A DNA stretch of 64,000 nucleotides, taken from positions 6,977,001 through 7,041,000 of the forward strand of contig NZ_CP123923.1 in assembly GCF_030450125.1 (NCBI RefSeq). The letters are read 5' to 3'. The notes beneath the pieces are model-generated. The model was not told the origin of the DNA and did no database searches. It worked only from the letters and a program-made list of their open reading frames with translations. Below are positions 41,862 to 50,620 of the stretch, piece after piece; position 1 is the stretch's first letter; every line of letters begins with the position of its first letter. The position numbers were made by a program, and so were the translations under genes. This DNA is from Streptomyces sp. WP-1 (GTDB lineage Bacteria; Actinomycetota; Actinomycetes; Streptomycetales; Streptomycetaceae).

Positions 41862-44756
41862 ATGGTGGTGACCACCATGGGCGTGCCGGACGAGACCGGA
41901 GCGGACCCCCACGGGCCCGCCGATCCCTGTGGGGATCCGTTCCTGCGGACACGGTTCGCGATCCCCGCCCTCCCGGCGACCCATCTGCGCCGCGACCGGC
42001 TGCTCGAACACCTGGACGCCGCCCCGCGCACCCCGCTGACCGTGGTCGGCGGCGCGGCGGGGGCCGGCAAGACACTGCTGGTCGCCGACTGGGCCGCGAC
42101 CCGCGGGACCCCCGTCGCCTGGCTCACCGCGCAGATGGCCGACAAGGGCCACGGCACCTTCTGGGCCTATCTCCTCCAGGCCCTGCGGCTCGCCGGGGTG
42201 ACCCTCTCCGCCGAGGTGGGCCTGCCCGCCGAGGCCGGTCGCGTGGACGACGCGCTGCTCACCCGGCTCGCCGTGGAACTCGGCGCCCGCGCGGCACCCG
42301 TGACCGCCGTCATCGACGAGTACGACCGCGTCACCGACCCGGAGATCGCCGACCAGCTGGAGTTCGTGCTCCGGCACGCCGGTACCGGTGTACGCCTGGT
42401 CCTCGTCACCCGCACCGAGCCGCTGCTGCCCCTGCACCGCTACCGTGCGGCAGGCGCGGTCACCGAGATCCGCAACGACGAACTGGCCTTCACCCCCGAG
42501 GAGGCCGGCGACCTCTTGGCCCTGCACGGCCTGCGGCTGCCGCCCGACGAGATCGGCGCGCTGCTGGCCCGCACCCGGGGCTGGGCGGCGGGCCTGCGGC
42601 TGAGCGCCCTGGCCGCGCAGGGGGAGCGCGACCCGCGGTCGTACCTGAAGGAGTTCGAGGCCGACCGCACCACCATCGGCGACTACCTGATCGCCGAGGT
42701 GCTCAAGCGGCAGCGCGCCGAGACGCAGGACCTGCTGCTGCGGATCAGCGTCCTCGACCGTTTCGGGCCCGCCCTCGCCGACGCGCTCACCGGGCGTGCC
42801 GACGCCGAGCTGATCCTCACCGCGCTGCACCGCGAGAACGCCTTCGTGGAGGACCTCGGGCACTCCTGGTTCCGGCTCCACCCGCTGTTCCGGGAGATCC
42901 TGCGCGCCCATCTGCGGGCCCGCCACCCCGGCCTGGAGACTGAGCTGCACCGCCGGGCGGCGGCCTGGCTGCGCCGCCACGGACCGCTCGGGGAGACCCT
43001 GGAGCACGCCGCCGCCGCGGGCGACCGGGAGGCCGCCGCCGGTGCCCTGGTCGGCGACCTCGCCCTCGGTGAACTCCTCACCGGACCGCGCGCCGAGCCC
43101 CTGGCCGCGCTCTTCTGCGCCATGGGATCCGAGCCGCGTACCCCGGCCACCGACCTCGTCCGCGCCGCCCGCGCGCTGTCCCTCGGCGACCTCGACCGGG
43201 CCCTGCCGCACCTGGAACGGGCCACGCGCGAACTGGAGGACGTCGCGTTCCGGCCGGTCCAGGGGCCGGACGGCCCCGGCCGCGAGCAGCAGCGGGAGCG
43301 GGGTGATCCGGGCGAGGTGGCCGCCGCCCGCCTCGGCTGCGCCCTCCTCCAGGTCCTCGCCGCCCGGCTGGCCGGGTCCCCCTCGCGCGCCGAGGCCGCC
43401 GCCCGCCGCGCGGAGGAGCTGACGCGGGAGGTCCCCGGCCGGCTGCTGGACCGGCATCCCGAGCTGACCGCCCTGCTGCGCGCCCACCTCGGCGCGGCCC
43501 GCCTGTGGGCCGGACGGTTCACGCAGGCGCGCGCGGCCCTGACCGCGGTGACGGACCACGGCCGTACGACACCGGCGGCATCGGCGCAGGTACGGGCCCC
43601 GGAACCGGCCTCCCCGGTCGGAACACGGACCCCGGCGGCGCCGGGGCGCCCCTCGACGGCCCAGGTCGGCGAGGAGTGCCTCGCCCATCTCGCCCTGCTC
43701 GACCACCTCGACGGCCACCCCGGCCGCGCCGAACGCAAGGCCCTCGCCGCGCTCGCCGCCGCCGACCACACGGACCCCTCCGTGCTCCCCGGGGTCGGCC
43801 CGGCCGCCCTCGTCCTGGTCGCCGTCGCCACCGAGCGCGACGAACTGGACCGGGCCGAGGCACTCCTCGACGCGCCGCCCGATGCGGCCGACGCCCGGCA
43901 GCCGGTGCGCGACCCGGTGGCCCGGGCGCTGCACACCCTGGTCACCGCGCGCCTCCTGCTCGCCCGGGGCGACACCGAGGGCGCCCTCGAAGCGGCCGAC
44001 CGGACCGTCGCCGCCGAGGAACCGTCCCCCTGGGCCGAGGCCCACGCGGCGCTGGTGGCCGCCGGTGCCCATCTCGCCGACGGCCGCCCCGAGCTGGCCG
44101 TCAAACTGCTGACGGACCTGCCCGGCGAGGACCCGCTGTGCCTGGTGGGCGCGGCCCAGGCGGAGCTGGCGGCCGGCCGCCCCGCGCACGCCCGGGACCT
44201 GCTCGACCGGCTGCGCCCGCAGTCCGCCCCCGGCCTCGCCCGGGTACGCCCGCAGCCCGCCCCCCGCCTCGCCCGGATGCGCCCGCAGCACACCCCCGGC
44301 CCCCTGATCGCCGTACGGTCGGCCCTGGTCAGGGCGGAGCTCGCCGGGGCCGAGGGCGACCGGGAGGCCCGGCGCCGGTTCGTGGCGCAGGCGCTGCGCG
44401 AGGCCCGGCGGGACCGGCTGCGGCGCCCCTTCAAGGAGGCCGGGCCCTGGCTGCGGCCGCTGCTCGCCACCCCGGCGCTGCGCCCGCTCGCCGAGGGCTG
44501 GCTGCTGCCCGGCGCCGGCTCTCCGGACGGCACCGCGGCCGTGCCCGAACCGCCGCCGGTGATCGAGGAGCTGAGCGGCCGCGAACGCGATGTGCTGGTC
44601 CGGCTCGCCGAGATGATGTCCACCGAGGAGATCGCCGCCGACCTCTTCGTCTCCGTCAACACGGTCAAGACCCACCTCAAGAGCGCCTACCGCAAGCTGG
44701 GCGTGAACCGCCGGCACGACGCCGTGCACCGCGCCCGCGAACTGGGCCTGCTCTGA
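41862..44756 (+). CDS. LuxR family regulator of the large ATP-binding (MalT/LAL) type
   Basis: 964 residues from ATG 41862. Walker A in VVGGAAGAGKT at about 61-71, Walker B-like AVIDEYDRV near 150, and the LVTRTEPLLPLHRYRAAG sensor region of STAND ATPases. A long alpha-helical repeat region follows, and a C-terminal LuxR helix-turn-helix (about 903-964: LSGRERDVLVRLAEMMSTEEI, in parts LSGRERDVLVRL and AEMMSTEEI, then VSVNTVKTHLKSAYRKLGV). Such proteins switch on operons when an inducer and ATP bind. The start is uncertain: ATG 41862 or 41877; the frame is open back to 41793 past a hairpin. Target unknown; downstream small, channel and SHOCT genes are candidates. Confidence 0.88.
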   Translation: MVVTTMGVPDETGADPHGPADPCGDPFLRTRFAIPALPATHLRRDRLLEHLDAAPRTPLTVVGGAAGAGKTLLVADWAATRGTPVAWLTAQMADKGHGTFWAYLLQALRLAGVTLSAEVGLPAEAGRVDDALLTRLAVELGARAAPVTAVIDEYDRVTDPEIADQLEFVLRHAGTGVRLVLVTRTEPLLPLHRYRAAGAVTEIRNDELAFTPEEAGDLLALHGLRLPPDEIGALLARTRGWAAGLRLSALAAQGERDPRSYLKEFEADRTTIGDYLIAEVLKRQRAETQDLLLRISVLDRFGPALADALTGRADAELILTALHRENAFVEDLGHSWFRLHPLFREILRAHLRARHPGLETELHRRAAAWLRRHGPLGETLEHAAAAGDREAAAGALVGDLALGELLTGPRAEPLAALFCAMGSEPRTPATDLVRAARALSLGDLDRALPHLERATRELEDVAFRPVQGPDGPGREQQRERGDPGEVAAARLGCALLQVLAARLAGSPSRAEAAARRAEELTREVPGRLLDRHPELTALLRAHLGAARLWAGRFTQARAALTAVTDHGRTTPAASAQVRAPEPASPVGTRTPAAPGRPSTAQVGEECLAHLALLDHLDGHPGRAERKALAALAAADHTDPSVLPGVGPAALVLVAVATERDELDRAEALLDAPPDAADARQPVRDPVARALHTLVTARLLLARGDTEGALEAADRTVAAEEPSPWAEAHAALVAAGAHLADGRPELAVKLLTDLPGEDPLCLVGAAQAELAAGRPAHARDLLDRLRPQSAPGLARVRPQPAPRLARMRPQHTPGPLIAVRSALVRAELAGAEGDREARRRFVAQALREARRDRLRRPFKEAGPWLRPLLATPALRPLAEGWLLPGAGSPDGTAAVPEPPPVIEELSGRERDVLVRLAEMMSTEEIAADLFVSVNTVKTHLKSAYRKLGVNRRHDAVHRARELGLL
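44214..44312 (+). repeat. 33-bp tandem repeat, three copies, in the LuxR-type gene
   Basis: Copies begin at 44214, 44247 and 44280, encoding RPQSAPGLARV, RPQPAPRLARM and RPQHTPGPLIA. In frame; it lengthens one helical-repeat linker. Confidence 0.8.
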
Positions 44757-44867
44757 CCGCGCGGCCCACATCACCTGCGACGGGTGAGGCCCGGCGCCGG
44801 ACCGGGGCGCAGGATCGCAGGGAGAGGGCCGGGTACGCCCGTCCGCGGCACGCGGGGAAGGCACCTC

Positions 44868-45065
44868 ATGCGCTACGAGATTCGCGTCGACGGCGAGCTG
44901 ACGGAGACGCTGGCCAAGGCGTTCCCCGAGCTGGACCACGTGGTGGTGTCCGGCCACACCATCCTGTTCGGCCGCGTCCTGGACGAGGCACACCTCTACG
45001 GCCTGCTCGCCCGCTGCCAGTCCCTCGGCCTGCGCGTCCTGGAGATGCACCAGCCTCCACAGTGA
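44868..45065 (+). CDS. Small conserved protein, 65 residues
   Basis: MRYEIRVDGELTETLAKAFPE, in parts MRYEIRVDGELTE and TLAKAFPE, then HVVVSGHTILFGRVLDEAHLYGLLARCQSLGLRVLEMHQ. It forms a compact beta-alpha-beta pattern with no membrane segment. GGGGAAGG lies 6 nt before ATG 44868, and codon third positions are almost all G or C. Small proteins of this kind adjoin LuxR/stress genes in other actinobacteria; I do not know a function. It follows the LuxR-type gene by 111 bp. Confidence 0.8.
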   Translation: MRYEIRVDGELTETLAKAFPELDHVVVSGHTILFGRVLDEAHLYGLLARCQSLGLRVLEMHQPPQ

Positions 45066-45117
45066 GCCCTGGGGGACCCCGACAAGGGCCCGATCCCGGT
45101 AAGGGCCCTGCCGCCCC

Positions 45118-45684
45118 TTAGGGCTCCCGCCCCTTCCTGCGCAGCCCCGCGTTCACCGCAGCCGTGAGCAGCCGTACCGCCACCCCCACCAGCAGCAGAC
45201 CGCACGCCATCTGGCACATCACCGCCACCCGCCCCGCCTCCGAGCGCGCGGTGATGTCGCCGTACCCCACGGTGGTGAACGTGCTCAGTGTGAAGTAGAG
45301 GGCGTCGGTCCTGGTCAGCGGCTCGGAGAAGGAGCCGGGGGTGTCGCGCTCAAGGATGTGGTAGACGCTGGCGAAGACGACCAGATAGAGGCCCACCGTG
45401 GCGACCAGCGCCTCCACCGCCTTCAGCCGGGGGTACCGCGCGTTCATGATCAGCCAGGCCTCCCAGCCGAAGACCAGCGCGACCGCGAGCAGCCCGCACA
45501 GCAGCAGGAGGGCCGTCGCCAGGGTGGTGCGGGTGTCCAGCGGCACCAGGTAGTAGGCGACGGTCAGGGCGGTCAGGATGGCCGTCGTCCGCGTGAACGA
45601 CGCGGTCGCGGCCCGGCGTTCCGCCCCGCTGTACAGGGGACGGCGGGCGTCCTTCGACGGGGCGCGCCCCGCTGGATCGGTCAT
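45118..45684 (-). CDS. Two-TM potassium channel family protein
   Basis: 188 residues. Four hydrophobic segments (about 33-50, 57-78, 88-108 and a C-terminal one at 155-175) surround a pore loop FTLSTFTTVGYGDITA, which carries the K+ selectivity filter TVGYGD. It lacks a C-terminal RCK domain, so gating is probably by voltage or small proteins or is constitutive. Membrane protein. It converges with the 65-residue gene. The start is ATG 45684. Confidence 0.9.
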   Translation of the reverse strand: MTDPAGRAPSKDARRPLYSGAERRAATASFTRTTAILTALTVAYYLVPLDTRTTLATALLLLCGLLAVALVFGWEAWLIMNARYPRLKAVEALVATVGLYLVVFASVYHILERDTPGSFSEPLTRTDALYFTLSTFTTVGYGDITARSEAGRVAVMCQMACGLLLVGVAVRLLTAAVNAGLRRKGREP

Positions 45685-45759
45685 CGCGTGTCTCTTCCGC
45701 CGCGTCGACGCGGGCGGGCCCGCCCGCGCCCGCTCCCCACCTCAGCGCCCCGGCCCCCG

Positions 45760-45790
45760 TACGGGATCACCCGCCAGGGGTGATCCCGTA
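45760..45790. promoter_or_regulatory. Perfect 13-bp inverted repeat upstream of the channel gene
   Basis: TACGGGATCACCC at 45760-45772, 5-nt loop GCCAG, and GGGTGATCCCGTA at 45778-45790. It lies 76 bp upstream of the channel start and 94 bp upstream of a small plus-strand frame. It may be an operator, or a hairpin in the mRNA leader. The loop-proximal words CAGGGGTGATCC recur at 41809-41820. Confidence 0.55.
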
Positions 45791-45883
45791 GGGACCGTCG
45801 GGAGCGACGCTGTCCGGGTGAGGTCCCCGCACAAGGCCCCGTCGGCCGGCCGGGAGCGGCCCCGGGCACGGGAGGGAGGAGCC

Positions 45884-46033
45884 ATGACCTCCCTCGCGCG
45901 ACCCGGGTCCGTACGGCCCCCGCGGCCCGACCCCGGACCGGAGCACGATCCCGACGGGGCCGCCCCCGGCGACGGCCGCGCACCGGAGCCTTCCGGGCCC
46001 GGGAGCCGGCCGCCGTTCACCCGCGGGGGGTGA
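45884..46033 (+). CDS. Possible small Pro/Gly-rich protein (49 aa)
   Basis: MTSLARPGSVRPPRPDPGPE continuing to a stop at 46031-46033. The only support is a very strong ribosome site (GGGAGGGAGGAG 3 nt before ATG 45884); composition is disordered and no family is recognised. It may be real or a chance frame. Confidence 0.3.
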   Translation: MTSLARPGSVRPPRPDPGPEHDPDGAAPGDGRAPEPSGPGSRPPFTRGG

Positions 46034-46115
46034 AGCGCCCTTCTCCCGCCGAGGCGCAGCCTGAGGACGGCGGACGACCGACCACCGGGCGCGGACCCGG
46101 GACGGAGGGAGCGAC

Positions 46116-46637
46116 ATGAGCGTCCAGACCTACCTCGCGTACGACTATCCGGCGCTGAGCGTCTTCTGGTCCATGCTGGTGTTCTTCCTGTGGATCATGT
46201 GGTTCGTGCTGCTCTTCCGGGTGGTCATGGACATCTTCCGCGACGACTCCATGGGCGGCGTGGCCAAGGCCGCCTGGCTGGTGTGCGTCGTCGTACTGCC
46301 GTTCCTCGGCGTCTTCGTCTATCTGATCGCGCGCGGCAAGGGCATGGGCCGCCGCGAGGTCGAGCAGGCCCGCGCCCAGCAGCGCGCGTTCGACAGCTAC
46401 ATCCGCGAGACCGCCCGGGGCGGCACCTCCGGCGCCGACGAACTCACCCGGCTGTCCGAGATGAAGGCACGCGGCGACATCACCGAGGACGAGTTCCGCA
46501 AGGCGAAGGACATGGTGTTCGCCGCCCACGGACCGTCCGCCGCCCACGGACCGTCCGGGGGCGCGCCCGGCGGCACGGGGCCGGAATCCACCGGATCCGG
46601 CCGCTCGGGAACCGTCTCCTCCACCTCCCCGCACTGA
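46116..46637 (+). CDS. SHOCT domain membrane protein
   Basis: 173 residues. Two membrane helices (about 15-38 FWSMLVFFLWIMWFVLLFRVV and 55-75 AWLVCVVVLPFLGVFVYLI) and a C-terminal SHOCT motif (LTRLSEMKARGDITEDEFRKAK, in parts LTRLSEMKARGD and ITEDEFRKAK) at about 108-130, followed by a flexible Ser/Gly tail. The layout matches the phospholipase-D-nuclease N-terminal-like/SHOCT proteins common in actinobacteria. Function unknown. GGAGGGAGCG precedes ATG 46116. Confidence 0.88.
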   Translation: MSVQTYLAYDYPALSVFWSMLVFFLWIMWFVLLFRVVMDIFRDDSMGGVAKAAWLVCVVVLPFLGVFVYLIARGKGMGRREVEQARAQQRAFDSYIRETARGGTSGADELTRLSEMKARGDITEDEFRKAKDMVFAAHGPSAAHGPSGGAPGGTGPESTGSGRSGTVSSTSPH

Positions 46638-46695
46638 ACCGCCCCGCACCGACCCCACCGACCTACCGCACACCGGAGAGAATCGAGGTGGCACG

Positions 46696-47178
46696 ATGAC
46701 CGCACCCCACGCACACCACAACACCGGCCCCGGCAGCGGCCCTGGTACCGGCACCGGCGCCGGCACCACGCGCGAGCACACCACCAAGGAGCTGTGGGCC
46801 ACCGGCCTGACCGCGTTCGCCGCGGTGATGCTGCTGCTCACCGGCGTCCTGGACATCTTCCGCGGCATCATGGGGATCGCCCGGGACGACGTCTTCCTCG
46901 CCACCCGCAGCTACGTCTTCCAGTTCAGCCTCACCGGCTGGGGCTGGGTGCACCTCGTCCTCGGTGCCGTGGCCGTCATCGTCGGCCTGGGGCTCATGAA
47001 GGTGTCGACCTGGGCGCGGGCGGCCGGCGTGGTGATCGCCGCGCTGATCATCATCGCCAACTTCCTGTCCCTGCCTTACTACCCGGTCTGGTCGATCGTG
47101 ATGATCGCCCTCGCCGCGTTCACCATCTGGGCGCTGTGCGTGGTGCGCAAGGACGGCAACCAGGGCCTGTTCGACTGA
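46696..47178 (+). CDS. Four-helix membrane protein, DUF7144-like
   Basis: 160 residues. An N-terminal Gly/Thr/His-rich stretch, then four membrane helices (about 33-52, 73-97, 101-122, 128-150: WATGLTAFAAVMLLLTGVLDIF, in parts WATGLTAFAAVMLL and LTGVLDIF; WGWVHLVLGAVAVIVGLGLM; ARAAGVVIAALIIIANFLSL; SIVMIALAAFTIWALCVV). These resemble a widespread actinobacterial family near stress genes; I recall DUF7144. It follows the SHOCT gene by 58 bp on the same strand, probably an operon. Confidence 0.85.
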   Translation: MTAPHAHHNTGPGSGPGTGTGAGTTREHTTKELWATGLTAFAAVMLLLTGVLDIFRGIMGIARDDVFLATRSYVFQFSLTGWGWVHLVLGAVAVIVGLGLMKVSTWARAAGVVIAALIIIANFLSLPYYPVWSIVMIALAAFTIWALCVVRKDGNQGLFD

Positions 47179-47289
47179 ACCGCGCGCGCCGCACGATCGG
47201 CGCCGTGCTTCGGACACCCCGGCCCGCGGTGGGACGGCGTGACCCTCCGGGCGGCCCCCGCGCCCCGGTTCGCGAAGTGACGCGACCGG

Positions 47290-47362
47290 CTCGCGGACGC
47301 CGCCCGCGAGAGTGACCCGGGTACCCTCGCGGATGCCGCCCGCGAGGGTACCCGGGTCACTC
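47290..47362. terminator. Bidirectional terminator with nested alternative hairpins
   Basis: A perfect 23-bp stem (47310-47332 and 47340-47362, loop ATGCCGC) overlaps the nadK stop codon. Directly upstream, a smaller hairpin CTCGCGG (47290-47296) / CCGCGAG (47304-47310) shares base 47310 with the big stem. The upstream segment 47290-47310 is a near-copy of 47326-47346 (period 36). Only the larger one is available to the minus-strand transcript end. Confidence 0.8.
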
Positions 47363-48436
47363 CGGAGGGGGCTCGGCCGTGATGTCCGGTGCGCCCGGCA
47401 GGGCCAGATGGGCGAGGTCGGCCGGGCGCGGCGAGGACACCGGCCACAGCGGGGCGGCCCCGCCGTCGGCGAGCGCGGCCGGCGCGTCGGTGAGGTTCAT
47501 GCGCTCGCGCAGCCGGCCGTAGAAGTCCGTCGGACCCAGCCGCACCGCCTTCAGCCGGCGGGGCGCGGCGTACACACCGATCCAGTCACCGGGGCTCAGC
47601 ACCCCGCGCAGCTGGCCGTCGATGCTGACCGCGGCCTGGCCCGAGCGTTCCAGGACCCGCAGGGCGACGGGCTCGTCCGGGGCGGCCACGACGGAGCGGT
47701 TGAACACCATGTGCGGGGCGACCGGCGTGAAGACCAGCGCCTCGGCGCGCGGCGAGACCACCGGGCCCCCGGCGGCGAAGCTGTACGCCGTGGAACCCGT
47801 GGGCGTGGCGACCAGCAGCGCGTCCGCCGAGTAGCAGGCGAGCAGCCGCCCGGCCAGATACACCGCGACCGACACCTGCCGGTCCCGGGACAGCTTCTCC
47901 AGGACGACGTCGTTGAGCGCGGTGACGTTCAGCGCGACGCCCCAGTCGCCGCCCGCCGCGCAGTCCACGCGTACCCGGGGCGGCGGCAGCATCGGCCCGC
48001 GGCCGTACCGCGTCAGCGCCTCCACCTGCGCGGGCACCTCCAGCCGGCACGACGCCCGCATGGTGAGCAGCATCCGGCTCTCCACGGTGATCCGCTCCTC
48101 GCGCACGGCGTCCAGGGCCGCCCGTACGGAGGGGGCCGGCACCTCGGTCAGGAAGCCGACCCGCCCGAGGTCGACGCCGAGCACCAGGGCGTCGTTCTCC
48201 GCCGCGAGCCGGGCGCCGCGCAGGAAGGTGCCGTCGCCGCCGAGCGTGACGATCAGGTCCGGGTCGCCCGCCGCGTCGACCTCCGCGCGGGCGCTGTGCC
48301 GGGCGCCCTCCTGCCATACGTCGATGTCGGTGCACTCCACCGCGTGCTCCGCGCACCAGTCGCGCACCGCTCCCGCGGCCGCCTGTGCCTCGGCGCGCCC
48401 GCCGTGCACGACCAGGCCGACACGGTTCACCGTCAT
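47357..48436 (-). CDS. nadK: NAD kinase
   Basis: 359 residues from ATG 48436. VGLVVHGGRAEAQ at the start, the GGDGTFLRGARLA nucleotide motif, LGVDLGRVGFLTEV, NVTALNDVVLEK and TPTGSTAYSFAAGGPVV are the complete NAD kinase signature. It phosphorylates NAD to NADP. It is longer than the usual housekeeping enzyme and carries an extra C-terminal tail; several actinobacteria keep a second such kinase in a stress/dormancy region, which fits the neighbours. The gene name is by family. Confidence 0.92.
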   Translation of the reverse strand: MTVNRVGLVVHGGRAEAQAAAGAVRDWCAEHAVECTDIDVWQEGARHSARAEVDAAGDPDLIVTLGGDGTFLRGARLAAENDALVLGVDLGRVGFLTEVPAPSVRAALDAVREERITVESRMLLTMRASCRLEVPAQVEALTRYGRGPMLPPPRVRVDCAAGGDWGVALNVTALNDVVLEKLSRDRQVSVAVYLAGRLLACYSADALLVATPTGSTAYSFAAGGPVVSPRAEALVFTPVAPHMVFNRSVVAAPDEPVALRVLERSGQAAVSIDGQLRGVLSPGDWIGVYAAPRRLKAVRLGPTDFYGRLRERMNLTDAPAALADGGAAPLWPVSSPRPADLAHLALPGAPDITAEPPPE

Positions 48437-48570
48437 ACCCGCACCACCCGCCTCGTCGTACCCGCGCCGCCCGCCTCGGAGCCGGCTCCTGCCGAGCGCC
48501 ATCCTCGCCGGGGACGGCACGGGGCTCGCGCACGCCACGCCGCCGGGGGCGGCGTCGTACCCCTCCCGTC

Positions 48571-48618
48571 GATCCAGGACGGCGCCGATGCAGGACCGCG
48601 CCGATCCAGGGTCGCGCC
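48571..48618. repeat. 16-bp tandem repeat, three copies
   Basis: Units at 48571, 48587 and 48603 (GATCCAGGACGGCGCC, GATGCAGGACCGCGCC, GATCCAGGGTCGCGCC). Intergenic, in the divergent spacer between nadK and the 50-residue gene. Each is a possible protein-binding element. Confidence 0.75.
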
Positions 48619-48709
48619 GGAACGGTTCACCCGACCGCTCTTCATGACACCCCTACCGGACGGGTACCCGGGGCATGCCCACAGATCCACGGACGGCGGG
48701 GAGGCCCCG

Positions 48710-48862
48710 ATGAGCGAATACACCACTCCTTCCCAGGCCGAGGGCGAGCGCGAGCCGGAGGAGGCGGAGGCGGCGCGGCAGCCCGCCCGCACCACCCCGT
48801 CCCAGGCGGAGGGTGCCGCCGAGGAGAGCCTTGAGCAGGATGTCCAGGAGGGCCGCGACTGA
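48710..48862 (+). CDS. Small acidic protein with duplicated TTPSQAEG motif (50 aa)
   Basis: MSEYTTPSQAEGEREPEEAE continuing QPARTTPSQAEGAAEES. The TTPSQAEG octapeptide occurs twice, 21 residues apart, in a highly charged disordered chain. GGGGAGG lies 5 nt before ATG 48710. The repeated motif and good ribosome site argue for a real gene; function unknown. Confidence 0.65.
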   Translation: MSEYTTPSQAEGEREPEEAEAARQPARTTPSQAEGAAEESLEQDVQEGRD

Positions 48863-48945
48863 CGAGGATCCCGAGTGCTGCCTGCGTTGCGGCCCCCGCG
48901 GTGCCGACCTAGCGTGATCTCGACACGTCAGACAGGTAGGCCGTG

Positions 48946-50460
48946 ATGACGCATCCGCACGACCCCCTCGGCATCACCGACGACAGAGCCGCCACCCGCC
49001 CGATCCAGCTGGAGACGCACGGGCTCGACGTGATCGGGGACGCGGACCGCAGGGGCACCCCGCGCATGCTGTTCTGGCCCTGGTTCGGGGCGAACGTCTC
49101 CGTGCTCGGGCTCAGCTACGGCGCCTTCGCGTTCGGCTTCGGCATCTCCTTCTGGCAGTCGCTCGTCGCCGGCACGATCGGCATCGTCGCCTCGTTCCTG
49201 CTGTGCGGCTTCGTATCGGTCGCCGGGAAGCGCGGCTCGGCGCCCACCATGGTGCTCAGCCGCGCCGCCTACGGGGTGCGCGGCAACCGGCTGCCGTCGG
49301 TGGTCTCCTGGATGCTCACCGTCGGCTGGGAGACCGCCCTCATCTCGCTCGCCACCCTGGCCACCGCGACCGTCTTCACCAGCCTCGGCTGGGGCGGCGG
49401 CACCGAGACCAAGGTGGTCGCCCTGATGGTGGTGGCCGCGCTGACTGTCGTCGCCGGCGTCATCGGCTTCGACCTGATCATGCGGCTCCAGACCGTGATC
49501 ACCGTGGTCACCGGCGTGCTGACCGTCGTCTACGTCGGTCTCGTCGCCCACCAGGTGGACTGGGACGCCGTCAAGGCGGTGCCGGGCGGATCCGCGCAGC
49601 AGATGATCGGCGCGCTGGTGTTCATGATGGCGGGCTTCGGCCTCGGCTGGATCAACGCCGCCGCCGACTACTCCCGCTATCTGCCCCGCGACTCCTCCAG
49701 CCGGGGCGTGATCGGCTGGACCACCTTCGGCGGCTCGCTCGCGCCCGTGCTGCTGCTGGTCTTCGGCGTCCTGCTGGCCGGGTCCTCGCCGCAGCTGAGC
49801 CGGTCCATCGCCGACGACCCGATCGGCGCCCTGACCACGATCCTGCCCACCTGGTTCCTGGTGCCGTTCGCCGTGGTCGCCGTGCTCAGCCTGGTCGGCG
49901 GCGCCGTCCTCGACATCTACTCCTCCGGCCTCGCCCTGCTCTCCGCCGGGCTGCGCGTGCCCCGCTATCTGGCCGCGCTCTGGGACGGCTGCCTGATGAT
50001 CGCCGGATCCATCTACATCGTGTTCTTCGCCGGCGGCTTCCTCGGCCAGTTCATGGGCTTCCTCACCACGCTCGGCGTGCCCGTCGCCGCCTGGTCCGGC
50101 GTCATGCTGGCCGACCTCGCGCTGCGCCGCCGCAACTACGACGACGGCGACCTGTTCCGCCCGCACGGCCGCTACGGCGACGTCCCGCTGGTGCCCCCGC
50201 TGCTCACCCTCGCCGCCACGGCCGTCGGCTGGGGCCTGGTCACCAACACCGCCGCGCACTGGCTGGGCTGGCAGGGCTACCTCCTCGGACCGCTCGGCCT
50301 CGGCGGCCGTACCGGCGCGTGGGCGTACGCCAACCTGGGCGTCGTGGTCGCCCTCCTCCTCTCCTTCCTCGGCACCCTGCTCCTCGGCCGGCGCCGCGTG
50401 CGCGCCCAGGAGGCCCTGGCCCCGAGCCCCGCGCCGGGCGAGGAGGTCCTCAGGGCCTAG
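48946..50460 (+). CDS. NCS1 family purine/cytosine permease-like transporter
   Basis: 504 residues, about 12 membrane helices. TPRMLFWPWFGANVSVLGLSYG is the N-terminal NCS1 signature (in parts: TPRMLFWPWFGAN and VSVLGLSYG), followed by KRGSAPTMVLSRAAYG and the helix-6/8 motifs GFGLGWINAAADYSRYLP. It probably imports a nucleobase or related heterocycle by cation symport; the precise substrate is unknown. I choose ATG 48946, which has AGGTAGG 5 nt upstream, over the adjoining GTG 48943. A GTCAGACAG word at 48927-48935 resembles the FadR-type operator at 55489. Confidence 0.88.
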   Translation: MTHPHDPLGITDDRAATRPIQLETHGLDVIGDADRRGTPRMLFWPWFGANVSVLGLSYGAFAFGFGISFWQSLVAGTIGIVASFLLCGFVSVAGKRGSAPTMVLSRAAYGVRGNRLPSVVSWMLTVGWETALISLATLATATVFTSLGWGGGTETKVVALMVVAALTVVAGVIGFDLIMRLQTVITVVTGVLTVVYVGLVAHQVDWDAVKAVPGGSAQQMIGALVFMMAGFGLGWINAAADYSRYLPRDSSSRGVIGWTTFGGSLAPVLLLVFGVLLAGSSPQLSRSIADDPIGALTTILPTWFLVPFAVVAVLSLVGGAVLDIYSSGLALLSAGLRVPRYLAALWDGCLMIAGSIYIVFFAGGFLGQFMGFLTTLGVPVAAWSGVMLADLALRRRNYDDGDLFRPHGRYGDVPLVPPLLTLAATAVGWGLVTNTAAHWLGWQGYLLGPLGLGGRTGAWAYANLGVVVALLLSFLGTLLLGRRRVRAQEALAPSPAPGEEVLRA

Positions 50461-50620
50461 CGCGGTCCGCAGCACCTGAGGACCGTCTCGCGGCCCGTAC
50501 GGCCATGCCTCTTGCGGCTCGCACGCATGCCCCGGGTCCGCACCGGGTACGCGAGGCGGGAGCCCGCCCGGGCAGTCCGTCCGGGTGGCCCGTACGACCA
50601 CCGCTACCTGGGGATCTGCC

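Noticed and set aside
45885..46020. Minus-strand Arg/Gly-rich frames around the small plus-strand frame
   Set aside because: No ribosome sites or family features; GC-bias shadows.
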